DNA from: an uncultured Alphaproteobacteria bacterium
GTDB taxonomy: Bacteria; Pseudomonadota; Alphaproteobacteria; HIMB59; GCA-002718135
Reading direction: 5' to 3'
NCBI GenBank assembly: GCA_902571865.1
Contig: CACGDO010000003.1
Span: forward strand, 1 to 64,000
Length of the DNA stretch: 64,000 bases
Numbering within the stretch: the stretch's first letter is position 1; each line of letters opens with the position of its first letter. The position numbers were made by a program, and so were the translations under genes. Below the pieces are notes generated by a model that saw only the letters and a program-made list of their open reading frames with translations, ran no database searches and was not told the DNA's origin. Of the stretch, positions 35,028-43,314 are shown in pieces.

Positions 35028-35945
35028 TTACATAAAGTCTGCAGCGTTTTCTTTAGTAACTAATACAGTTCCAGTATCAATGTTATCTGGAATGCTTTCA
35101 CCATTAGCTAATTTAAGTGCATTTTCTACACCCATGTATCCCATGTTGTATGAGAATTGAGCAATAGTAGCTGACATTTCACCAGCCATTACACTTGCAG
35201 CAGCATCAGGGTTAGCATCAAATCCAACAACGACAACATCATCTAACATATCAGCATTTTTTAATGCTTGGATAGCACCTAGACCCATATTATCGTTAGA
35301 AGCAAAGATTGCTTTTAGATTTGGGTTACCAGTGATGATATCTTCCGTTACTGACATACCTTGTGCAGTATCCCAGTTAGCTGGAAGTTCAGCAACAATG
35401 TTCATGCCACATGCTTCAAGACCTTTGTGTGAACCTTCAGCTCTGTGTTGACCAGTAGTTTGCGTGATCATTCCTTGAAGGATTGCAACATCAGAACCAC
35501 TAGGAACATTATCACAAATGTATTGAGCAGCTAAAGCAGCACCATTGATATTGTTGGTACCAATGAAAGTTACACCTTCATTAATTCCATTAGTATCAAT
35601 GTATACAACTGGAACACCTGAAGCCATTGCATCATCAAGAATTGGTGCAACTGCGTTAGGGTCAGTTGGTGCAATCGCTATACCGTCTACACCTTTAGCA
35701 ATTTGGTCTTCAATTTGCGCTACCTGAGCCATAACATCACTCTCTTGTGGTGGTGAAAGGATAATAAGGTTTACACCTAATTCTTCAGCAGCATCTTTAG
35801 CACCAGCTTCAACTGAAGCCCAAAAAGGGTTTCCAGCACCTGGTCCTTTAGTACTTAGCATAATTGTTTTTGCATGTGAGCCTGCTAAAAGACTACCTGA
35901 AAAAAACAATACAGAAGTAGTAATTATAGAAATAAAAAATTTCAT
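35028..35945 (-). CDS. CUT2 ABC transporter sugar-binding protein A (RbsB type)
   Basis: The 305-residue protein has a Sec signal (KFFISIITTSVLFFSGSLLA) and an RbsB-like fold: GAGNPFWASVEAGAKDAAEE, GVDGIAIAPTDPNAVAP, IFASNDNMGLGAIQAL, VVVGFDANPDA. Ribose, galactose, fructose and inositol binders share these features. It is the third gene of the ATPase-permease-binding protein set, 89 bp after the permease, with AGGAGGAAAAATG at its start. It ends in a strong terminator. With the IolD gene upstream in the same direction, an inositol-type ligand is a reasonable guess but unproven. Confidence 0.92.
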   Translation of the reverse strand: MKFFISIITTSVLFFSGSLLAGSHAKTIMLSTKGPGAGNPFWASVEAGAKDAAEELGVNLIILSPPQESDVMAQVAQIEDQIAKGVDGIAIAPTDPNAVAPILDDAMASGVPVVYIDTNGINEGVTFIGTNNINGAALAAQYICDNVPSGSDVAILQGMITQTTGQHRAEGSHKGLEACGMNIVAELPANWDTAQGMSVTEDIITGNPNLKAIFASNDNMGLGAIQALKNADMLDDVVVVGFDANPDAAASVMAGEMSATIAQFSYNMGYMGVENALKLANGESIPDNIDTGTVLVTKENAADFM

Positions 35946-36034
35946 TTTTCCTCCTAAAATTTTTTTTTAACCATTAATCAAAAATGAAATTCTAATCAAG
36001 TGACTGTTTGTCAGAAAGTGATTATTTTTTGATA

Positions 36035-37042
36035 TTATGTTCTGGTTGCAAGTTGTCTTCTTAGAACATCGATATAAACAGCCAAAATAATAATTGACCC
36101 AATAAGAACTTGTTGCCAGAAAACACTAACATTCATTAGATTTAGACCATTTCGGAGTATACCCATAATCATGATTCCAGCAAATACACCTAAAACAGTT
36201 CCTCTACCCCCAAAGAAGCTTGCTCCACCTATAATGACTGCTGCGATCGCATCTAGCTCAGATTGTAAACCAGCATTTGGATAAGCGGAATTTGTTCTTC
36301 CAGCTAAAATTAAACCTCCAATACCAGCCAAGAAACCACAAAGGGTGTAAACTACGATCAAAATTCGATCTACGTTAATACCTGCTGCCCTAGCTGCTCC
36401 TGGGTTGCCTCCAATCGCATAAATCCATTTACCTATTCTTGTATGATTTAAAAATATCCAAAAGATAAAAAATATTACAATCATTAAAATTAAACTTGTG
36501 GGAATATACTCTCTAGCGCCTTCTCCAAAAATTACATCTAGTTTAATTTTACCATTTCCTATAACTCTAATCTGTTCAGCAAAACCTGTTATTGGAACAC
36601 CTCCAGATATAAGATTACCAATACCTCTAAATATATAAAGCGTCCCTAGTGTCATTATGAATGGATGAGGCATTCGAAGTAAGGTAATTCCAATACCATT
36701 AAACATACCACACAAAAATCCAATTGCTGGCGCAACTAACATTACAACGTACCAAGGCATTCCTGCCTTAGAAGCAATAGCGAGTCCCATTAATGATAAC
36801 ATGATAATTGAACCGACTGATAGATCTATACCTGCAGTTACAATGACCATAAAGACACCAAGTGCTAACATAGACTGCCAAGAAACTTGTTTAAAAATAT
36901 TTGTTACATTTCTCCATGATAAAAAAACATCAGGTTGCAACAAATGCAAAACAGCAATCATTATTAGGATGAGTAATAAGATTCCATATCTTTCAAAAAA
37001 AGGAATAAGTCTGACAAATAAAGATTCTTGATTCTTATCCAT
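36035..37042 (-). CDS. CUT2 sugar ABC transporter permease A (RbsC type)
   Basis: About 335 residues with eight or more helices. VTAGIDLSVGSIIMLSLMG and IAAVIIGGASFFGGRGTVLG are the RbsC-family signatures. I begin at ATG 37042, which overlaps the ATPase stop as TAATG; the longer frame to 37066 would reread the ATPase end. It forms one complex with ATPase A and binding protein A. It is homologous to permease B at 31672, but the operon order is reversed: ATPase first here, last there. Confidence 0.93.
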   Translation of the reverse strand: MDKNQESLFVRLIPFFERYGILLLILIMIAVLHLLQPDVFLSWRNVTNIFKQVSWQSMLALGVFMVIVTAGIDLSVGSIIMLSLMGLAIASKAGMPWYVVMLVAPAIGFLCGMFNGIGITLLRMPHPFIMTLGTLYIFRGIGNLISGGVPITGFAEQIRVIGNGKIKLDVIFGEGAREYIPTSLILMIVIFFIFWIFLNHTRIGKWIYAIGGNPGAARAAGINVDRILIVVYTLCGFLAGIGGLILAGRTNSAYPNAGLQSELDAIAAVIIGGASFFGGRGTVLGVFAGIMIMGILRNGLNLMNVSVFWQQVLIGSIIILAVYIDVLRRQLATRT

Positions 37043-37788
37043 TAATCTTTTTTCCCCATGATCCATCCAATCACTTCGTCCCTTGAAGTGTTTTTTAATT
37101 CTGATTCAGCGAAGTTTGTTCCTTGAAAAAGTGCCATTACGCGATCACAAACAGTAAAAATATCATCCATTCGGTGACTAATTACTATTACACTAACACC
37201 TAATTTTTTTAGATTTAAAATTAAATCTAGAACCTTTCCAACTTCTTTAACAGCAAGTGCTGCTGTTGGTTCATCCATCAATACAATTTTTGCATTAAAA
37301 GCTGTAGCTCTAGCAATTGCAACTGCTTGTCTTTGTCCGCCTGATAATTCCTCAACCTTTTGATCAGCACTCTTTACGTTTATTTTAAGTTTTGCAAGAT
37401 GCTCTTCCGTTAACTGTTTTCTTTTTTTATGATCTAAAAAATTGAAAGGGCCAACTTTTCTTGTTGGTTCTCTTCCTAGAAAAATATTATCACCGATAGG
37501 GAGATTCCCAGCTAGCGCTAAATCTTGATATACCATTTCTAAGCCCAAATTTTGTGAGTCTCTGGGACTATTTAAAGTTACTTTTTCCTTATCAAAAAAA
37601 AGAGACCCTTCACTTGGCTTATATAATCCTGATAAAACTTTCATTAATGTAGATTTCCCAGCACCGTTATCTCCGACGACACCAAGAACCTCACCTTTAT
37701 TTAAATGAAGATCTACATTTTGAAGAGCTGTAATAGTACCAAAAAATTTCGAAACTGATTTAGCCTCTAGTACTAAGTTATCTGACAT
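37042..37788 (-). CDS. CUT2 sugar ABC transporter ATPase A (single domain)
   Basis: The 248-residue ATPase has Walker A GDNGAGKS, signature LSGGQRQA and Walker B IVLMDEPTA; VSVIVISHRMDDIFTVCDRV is typical of the CUT2 group. A single-domain FrcA-like protein, it would act as a homodimer with permease A. It follows the hydroxyacid dehydrogenase gene by 20 bp and is coupled to the permease by TAATG. It is distinct from ATPase B at 30932 but of the same subfamily. Confidence 0.93.
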   Translation of the reverse strand: MSDNLVLEAKSVSKFFGTITALQNVDLHLNKGEVLGVVGDNGAGKSTLMKVLSGLYKPSEGSLFFDKEKVTLNSPRDSQNLGLEMVYQDLALAGNLPIGDNIFLGREPTRKVGPFNFLDHKKRKQLTEEHLAKLKINVKSADQKVEELSGGQRQAVAIARATAFNAKIVLMDEPTAALAVKEVGKVLDLILNLKKLGVSVIVISHRMDDIFTVCDRVMALFQGTNFAESELKNTSRDEVIGWIMGKKD

Positions 37789-37808
37789 AGTGTGTTTTTA
37801 AATAAATT

Positions 37809-38837
37809 TTAATTAATATCAACTGGTTTTGAACGTAAATATTTAACAGTTTCTCTTTCAGCTTTTTTGCATAATTTAGGCGGCAGACCTTTTGAAATAA
37901 GTTTTAAATCTTGAATTACTAATTCACCCATCTCTTTAAATGCACTGTCTAATGCGCCAGCCCTATGCGGAGAAAAAATTACATTTTTGAGTTTTCTTAA
38001 TTTATGATTTTTAGGAAATGGTTCTTGTGGAAAAACATCAATGGCAGCAAACACATTTCTATTTTTTAAAAAATTAAAAAAATCATCAAAATTAATTATG
38101 GCTGCTCTACTCATTAAGACAAACACTGATCCATCTTTTATTAATTTAAGTTTAGAAGAATTAATCATAGATTCATTAGAGGAAGTAATGGAAGCTAATA
38201 CATAAATGATATCAGCATTTTTGAGTAAAGAATTTAAACTAGTAGGATTAACATCAAATTTTTCGATTTCTTTATTAGGAATCCAAGGATCATAGGCAAT
38301 GATGTTATTAGAGAATGCTTTGAGTATAGGAGTAAGTGATTTAGCTAAATCACCAAAACCAATTAAACCAAATGTTTTATTTTTTATTAAAAAATTATTC
38401 TGACTTATTGCACCACCATATTTTTCTTTTTTTGAAATAAAATCTGAATGAGCAATATGAATACTTCTTGCTATTGATAAAGTAAGACCCATTGCCATTT
38501 CAGCAACAGGTTGAGCAAACACAGGAGATGTTGCTAAAACATGTATTCCTTTTCTAAAACAATAATCGTAATCCATATTGTCCATAAAATTGCTTTCTAC
38601 ATTAAATATTGCTTTAAGTTTTGTGGATTTAGAAATTAAGGATGAAGGTAAATTGGGTTGCCCAAAGATATAATCTGCCTTTGATAAATTTTTTTCATAA
38701 AAATTATTTTTATTTTTATTTGGGGCAGTAATAAGTTTAAAATTATTTCTTAAGTATTTTAAATTTTCTTTAGAAAAAAGTAGATCCATTGTTCTTGGAT
38801 ATGGATCTAATAAAATTATAGGCTTGTTTTGACTCAT
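37809..38837 (-). CDS. D-2-hydroxyacid dehydrogenase family protein
   Basis: The 342-residue member of the D-isomer-specific 2-hydroxyacid dehydrogenase family has a Rossmann domain with FGLIGFGDLAKSL (about 155-170) and the catalytic His in FSPHRAG near residue 295. The usual catalytic Arg/Glu pair lies in SRAAIINF and FPQEPFP. It interconverts a 2-keto acid and its D-2-hydroxy acid with NAD(P). It lies between IolD and the CUT2 ATPase, all on one strand, so it probably belongs to that catabolic operon. It is a different subfamily from the one at 40817. Substrate unknown. Confidence 0.87.
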   Translation of the reverse strand: MSQNKPIILLDPYPRTMDLLFSKENLKYLRNNFKLITAPNKNKNNFYEKNLSKADYIFGQPNLPSSLISKSTKLKAIFNVESNFMDNMDYDYCFRKGIHVLATSPVFAQPVAEMAMGLTLSIARSIHIAHSDFISKKEKYGGAISQNNFLIKNKTFGLIGFGDLAKSLTPILKAFSNNIIAYDPWIPNKEIEKFDVNPTSLNSLLKNADIIYVLASITSSNESMINSSKLKLIKDGSVFVLMSRAAIINFDDFFNFLKNRNVFAAIDVFPQEPFPKNHKLRKLKNVIFSPHRAGALDSAFKEMGELVIQDLKLISKGLPPKLCKKAERETVKYLRSKPVDIN

Positions 38838-38871
38838 ACAATTTTTAAATTTTAGAAAAAGAAATTTACTT

Positions 38872-40716
38872 TTATACGCCCTTACGTTGTTTATTTTTTC
38901 CTTCTAAAAATTCGTTAAGAGCTGATTTCTTACCTTCGGTATTATCCACTTCAAGTGTTGGGCTTTCCCAAAAAGCTGTTCCTTCTAACCATTCATATCC
39001 ATCTGTCTTCATAGAAATTACGTATGTTTTGTCTGATTCTTTTGCTCTTTTGAAAGCGGCCTCTAATTCTGAAATAGATTTAACAGTCTCACCATTTGCC
39101 CCCATACTTTTTGCGTGAGCTTCAAAATCTACAAAATGTACATTTGTCGCTCTGGCAGCATTGAGATTGCAAAGATATTCATTCCCACCTTTTGCTAGTT
39201 GCAATCTATTAATAACCATATGACCGCCATTATCACAAACAACTATAATTAATTTTTTATCATATAAAACTGAACTGTAGATATCGCTATTTTGCAAGAG
39301 GTAAGAACCATCGCCTACAAATACAATTACATCTTGTTCAGGTTTTGCCATTTTGATTCCAAGTGCACCTGATATTTCATAACTCATGCAACTAAACCCC
39401 CATTCAGTTTCAAAAGTATTTAGTTCTTTAGGTTTCCATATTTGAACCACTTCCCCAACTAACCCTCCAGCTGCAGTGACTACAATATCTGATGGGTCTG
39501 AGTTTCTATAGACTGCACCTACAGCATGAGCATAGGATGGTAATTCTTGGTTTGTTGGTCCACTTTCTTTGGCAACATATTCATCCCATTTATTTCTTTC
39601 CTCAATTGAACGCTGGTACCAATTATCTGGTGCTTTCCAATCTCCTAATGCCTTTGATAATTCTTGAAGTCCGATTTTTGCATCGCTTACAACAGGAGTT
39701 GCGCGATGTTTAGTAGTATCAAATCGCGAAGTGTTTATAGATACAAGTTGAAAATGTTCATTTTCAAAATTTGTCCAAGAGCCAGTTGTAAAGTCACCTA
39801 ATTTTGTTCCAACAGCTAGTGCTAAATCAGTATCAGTAGCAAGATTATTAGATGAGCCTTCTCCTAAGCATCCAATTGCACTTATATAATAAGGATCATC
39901 TTTATTCATACATCCAATACCCATTACTGTTGCTGTTACAGGAATATTATGTTTATTTGCAAAAGTAGAAATTTCCTCTTCTGCTTCTGAATATAAAACT
40001 CCTCCACCTGAAATAATAATTGGCTGTTTAGATTGTTTTAATTTATCAGCAGCCTTTTGTATTTGATTTGGATCAGGATGAATTCTTCTAATTTCATGAA
40101 TTTTTTCTTCAAAAAAGATTTCGGGATAATCATAAGCTTCTCCTTGAACATCTTGAGACATAGAAATTACTGCTGGACCACAGTCTGCGGGATCAAGCAT
40201 TACATTAATTGCTTGAGGTAAAGATGTTAAAATTTGTTCAGGTCTAGTTATTCGATCAAAATATCTTGATACAGATTTAAATGAATCATTTTGAGTTTCT
40301 GAAGGAGAATTAAAATGTTCTACTTGTTGTAAAACAGGATCTGGAAAACGACTAGAAAATGTATCACCTGGTAAAAGTAAAATTGGAAGTCTATTACTTA
40401 AAGCAACTGCAGCAGCTGTAACCATATTAGTAGAACCAGGTCCAACAGATGAAGTTGCAACAAATATTTGTTGTCTTCTTTTGGCACGAGCATATGCAAT
40501 ACCTGTTAGTGCCATATTTTGCTCATGATGACCTCTGTAACCAGGAAGTTCATTTTGATATTCTTCCATAGCTTGTCCAATACAAGCAACATTACCATGA
40601 CCATAAATACCGAAAGCACCTGGAAATAGTGGTTCTTTTTTTCCATTAATTAAAATTTTTTGCATAGTTAAATACTTAATTAATGCATGTGAACATGACA
40701 TTTTAATTGTTTTCAT
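38872..40716 (-). CDS. iolD: 3D-(3,5/4)-trihydroxycyclohexane-1,2-dione hydrolase
   Basis: The 614-residue thiamine diphosphate enzyme is of IolD length. GIYGHGNVACIGQA, GYRGHHEQNMA, VGPGSTNMVTAAA, LLLPGDTFSSR, DPVLQQVEHF and SVSRYFDRITRPEQ are characteristic of IolD rather than acetolactate synthase. The cofactor motif GDGSYLL...N lies near residue 470. It opens the ring of trihydroxycyclohexanedione to 5-deoxy-glucuronate in myo-inositol catabolism. No iolB, C, E or G homologue is adjacent apart from the Gfo gene at 33784, so the rest of the pathway must be elsewhere, or the enzyme acts on a related cyclitol. AAAGGA precedes the ATG. Confidence 0.88.
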   Translation of the reverse strand: MKTIKMSCSHALIKYLTMQKILINGKKEPLFPGAFGIYGHGNVACIGQAMEEYQNELPGYRGHHEQNMALTGIAYARAKRRQQIFVATSSVGPGSTNMVTAAAVALSNRLPILLLPGDTFSSRFPDPVLQQVEHFNSPSETQNDSFKSVSRYFDRITRPEQILTSLPQAINVMLDPADCGPAVISMSQDVQGEAYDYPEIFFEEKIHEIRRIHPDPNQIQKAADKLKQSKQPIIISGGGVLYSEAEEEISTFANKHNIPVTATVMGIGCMNKDDPYYISAIGCLGEGSSNNLATDTDLALAVGTKLGDFTTGSWTNFENEHFQLVSINTSRFDTTKHRATPVVSDAKIGLQELSKALGDWKAPDNWYQRSIEERNKWDEYVAKESGPTNQELPSYAHAVGAVYRNSDPSDIVVTAAGGLVGEVVQIWKPKELNTFETEWGFSCMSYEISGALGIKMAKPEQDVIVFVGDGSYLLQNSDIYSSVLYDKKLIIVVCDNGGHMVINRLQLAKGGNEYLCNLNAARATNVHFVDFEAHAKSMGANGETVKSISELEAAFKRAKESDKTYVISMKTDGYEWLEGTAFWESPTLEVDNTEGKKSALNEFLEGKNKQRKGV

Positions 40717-40816
40717 ATGTTCCTTTCACAAAAAAAATAGATACTATTATATTAAAAAAATAATTTAAAGAGTTAAACAATTTATTTTTCTATTATTTTA
40801 GAATATAGAATTATTA

Positions 40817-41782
40817 ATGAAAGTTGGGATTGTTGGTGAAATTCATCCAAGTGGATATGAGATATTTGATAAAAATAACATTGAATATCTTGTTACTAAT
40901 AATATTGATGAAGATCATCTAATAGAAAAATTACGAGATGTGGATGGTATTGTTGTAAGAACGGCAGAAATAAATAAAAATATTCTCTCTCAAGCAAAGA
41001 AACTAAAAATTGTTGCAAGACACGGTGTTGGCTATGACAATGTAGATACTGAATATTTAAATAATAATAAAATAGCTATGGCCATTACTGGAACAGCAAA
41101 TGCAACGAGCGTAGCTGAACATGTAATGACAATGATGCTTTGTTTGACAAAGAATATTTTTGAATCTGATAAATTAGTGAAATTAGGTAAATTTAAAGAA
41201 AAGGGCAATCTGCCGAACTACTTTGAGCTCTATAATAAAAAAATTCTAATTCTTGGTTTTGGTCGAATAGGAAAAGCTTTAGCAAAAAGATGTAGTGGGT
41301 TTGAGATGGAAGTTTATGTACATGATCCATTTCTTTCAGATCAAGAAATAAAAAATCAAAACTGCATTCCAGTCAATAAAGAAGAAGGCTTTAGAATTGC
41401 TGATTATATAAGTATCCATTTACCTTTAAATGAAGAAACTAAAAATTTGATTTCTTTTGATCAATTTGAAATCTTTAAATCAAATTTGATTTTAATTAAT
41501 ACAGCAAGAGGCGGTATAATTAATGAAGATGCTTTATATGAAGCTTTAAAAAATAAAAAAATTTTTGGAGCTGGTGTTGATGTATTTGAAAAAGAACCAC
41601 CTTTAGAAAATCATAAACTTTTTTCTTTAAATAATATTTTGTTAACTCCTCATAACGCTGCTTTAACTTTAGAATGTAGAAAAAGAATGTCAGTGGAATC
41701 GTGCGAAAATGTTTTTGATTTTTTAACTAAAAGTAAAAAATTAAATAAAAGCAATATTATAAATCTAAATATTTTTGATTAA
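40817..41782 (+). CDS. D-2-hydroxyacid dehydrogenase (phosphoglycerate dehydrogenase-like)
   Basis: The 321-residue NAD-dependent enzyme has substrate-domain motif VARHGVGYDNVD, Rossmann loop ILGFGRIGKALAKR, NTARGGIINEDAL (catalytic Arg region), EKEPP and TPHNAALT with the catalytic His. It resembles SerA/GhrB-type dehydrogenases but lacks a C-terminal ACT domain, so 3-phosphoglycerate is not certain; glyoxylate, hydroxypyruvate or a sugar-derived 2-keto acid are alternatives. It is divergent from iolD across 100 bp and convergent with the Rieske-like gene (4-bp overlap), so it could share a regulator with iolD. Confidence 0.88.
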   Translation: MKVGIVGEIHPSGYEIFDKNNIEYLVTNNIDEDHLIEKLRDVDGIVVRTAEINKNILSQAKKLKIVARHGVGYDNVDTEYLNNNKIAMAITGTANATSVAEHVMTMMLCLTKNIFESDKLVKLGKFKEKGNLPNYFELYNKKILILGFGRIGKALAKRCSGFEMEVYVHDPFLSDQEIKNQNCIPVNKEEGFRIADYISIHLPLNEETKNLISFDQFEIFKSNLILINTARGGIINEDALYEALKNKKIFGAGVDVFEKEPPLENHKLFSLNNILLTPHNAALTLECRKRMSVESCENVFDFLTKSKKLNKSNIINLNIFD

Positions 41783-42099
41783 ATATTAAGGTAAAGATTT
41801 CCATCTTCTTCTGTAACATCAAATATTTTTAATGGGATCTGTTCTAAATCAGAGATAGAATCTCCAGATACAATGCTAAATTTATTTCCGCATGTTGGGC
41901 ATTCTAGTTCTTCACCTTCAATACTAGCTTCACTTAATAAAGTTTTTTCTGCACAAGGACAATTTCCTTCAGTTGCAAAAAAACCAGACTCAAGTCTATA
42001 AATTGCATAATTTACATCGTCGTATTCAAAATTTTCAACCGAGCCAACATCAATATCGTCAACTTCACCTATTAAGATTGGCTCTATTTCATCATTCAT
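41779..42099 (-). CDS. Rieske-fold small ferredoxin with four Cys at the cluster site (MocE/NirD-like)
   Basis: The 106-residue protein looks like a MocE/NirD-type Rieske ferredoxin (VGSVENFEYDDVNYAIYRL, then the cluster loops, then SDLEQIPLKIFDV). The canonical site is CxH-x15-17-CxxH; here it reads Cys47-x-Cys49, 17 residues, Cys67-x-x-Cys70, exactly the right spacing but with both His replaced by Cys. I checked the codons: all four are TGT or TGC. It may hold an all-Cys [2Fe-2S] cluster of lower potential, or zinc. It overlaps the convergent dehydrogenase by 4 bp. It could serve the oxygenase at 28984. Confidence 0.8.
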   Translation of the reverse strand: MNDEIEPILIGEVDDIDVGSVENFEYDDVNYAIYRLESGFFATEGNCPCAEKTLLSEASIEGEELECPTCGNKFSIVSGDSISDLEQIPLKIFDVTEEDGNLYLNI

Positions 42100-42159
42100 A
42101 AAAAATTTTTAAAATAAAATTGAATTAGAATAAATATTTTTTTTAAGAAAGTTGTTGAT

Positions 42160-43314
42160 TTATCTGAATTTTAGATTTTTTCTTGTGAGTTCTTTTACGT
42201 TAGAAACTCCCATTAATTTCATATCTCTTTCAATTTCATTGCGTAAATTAGATAAACTTTTTTCAACACCTTTTTGACCTCCTGCAGCCAATGCATATAA
42301 ATACATTCTTCCACCAGAACAGGCTTTTGCACCAAGTGATAATGCTTTTAAAACATGTGTGCCCCTTCTTATGCCTCCTTCACAGATTACATCTATTTTA
42401 TCTCCAACAGCATCAACAATTTCAGCTAGTTGGTCAAATGGCGATCTTGAACCATCCAATTGTCTCCCTCCATGATTTGAAACCATTATGGCAGAAGCAC
42501 CTACATCAACAGCTTTTTTTGCATCGTCAACAGACATCACCCCTTTAATGGCAAATTGACGTCCCCACTCTTTGTTAATATTTTCTACATCTTTCCAGCT
42601 CATAGAATTATCAAGCATATTTGTGAAGTAATCTCCTATGGTTGTCATTACTTTTGTACCTTCATTAATATGATCCTTTAAATTGCTTAATTCCCATTTA
42701 GGCTTTGTAAAATAATCTACTGCCCATTTTGGATGGAGCATAAAACTCAAAACACTATTAAGTTTTAGTTTCATTGGTATAGTAAATCCCGTATATAAAT
42801 CTCGTTCACGATTTCCTCCTACAGCAGTGTCAACAGTCACAGCCATAGCTTCAAAATTTGATTCCTTACATCTATCTATAAGTGCTTTATTTAATCCTTT
42901 ATCCTTATGAACATACAGTTGAAATAATTTAGGGGTTTTTACTAAATTAGATATTTCTTCAATACTAGCAGTCCCTAGAGAAGAAATTCCAAACATAGTT
43001 CCAAATTTTTCAGCAGCTTTTGCAACTCCAATCTCACCTTCATGATGGAACAGCCTTTGAAGAGCAGTTGGCGCACAATACAAAGGTATATCTAACTTTT
43101 GTCCCATTACAGTAGTCGACATATCAACTTTATCAACACCGCTTAAAACATTTGGAATCAAATCACATTGCTCGTAAGCATCTGTGTTTCTTTTATAAGT
43201 TATTTCATCATCAGCTGCACCATCGATGTAATGGAATATTGGACTTGGTAGTCTTTTTTTTGCTAAGTTTCTAAAATCTTTAACGTTATGACAATTATTG
43301 ATATTGCCAAACAT
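42160..43314 (-). CDS. FMN-dependent alpha-hydroxy acid dehydrogenase (L-lactate dehydrogenase, LldD-like)
   Basis: The 384-residue TIM-barrel flavoenzyme has PSPIFHYIDGAADDE at the N-terminus, LFQLYVHKD, the catalytic His281 in SNHGGRQLDGS and the FMN phosphate site CEGGIRRGTHVLKAL. It oxidises L-2-hydroxy acids, most likely L-lactate to pyruvate, passing electrons to the respiratory chain. It is coupled by TAATG to the diketo-deoxy-fuconate hydrolase gene upstream, whose expected products are pyruvate and L-lactate, so the neighbour supplies its substrate. Other 2-hydroxy acids cannot be excluded. Confidence 0.9.
   Translation of the reverse strand: MFGNINNCHNVKDFRNLAKKRLPSPIFHYIDGAADDEITYKRNTDAYEQCDLIPNVLSGVDKVDMSTTVMGQKLDIPLYCAPTALQRLFHHEGEIGVAKAAEKFGTMFGISSLGTASIEEISNLVKTPKLFQLYVHKDKGLNKALIDRCKESNFEAMAVTVDTAVGGNRERDLYTGFTIPMKLKLNSVLSFMLHPKWAVDYFTKPKWELSNLKDHINEGTKVMTTIGDYFTNMLDNSMSWKDVENINKEWGRQFAIKGVMSVDDAKKAVDVGASAIMVSNHGGRQLDGSRSPFDQLAEIVDAVGDKIDVICEGGIRRGTHVLKALSLGAKACSGGRMYLYALAAGGQKGVEKSLSNLRNEIERDMKLMGVSNVKELTRKNLKFR

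Noticed and set aside
35985-36030. Imperfect hairpin (TGACTGTTTGTCA region) between CUT2 permease A and binding protein A
   Set aside because: The stem is only four to five continuous base pairs with bulges and there is no U-run; too weak to list as a terminator.
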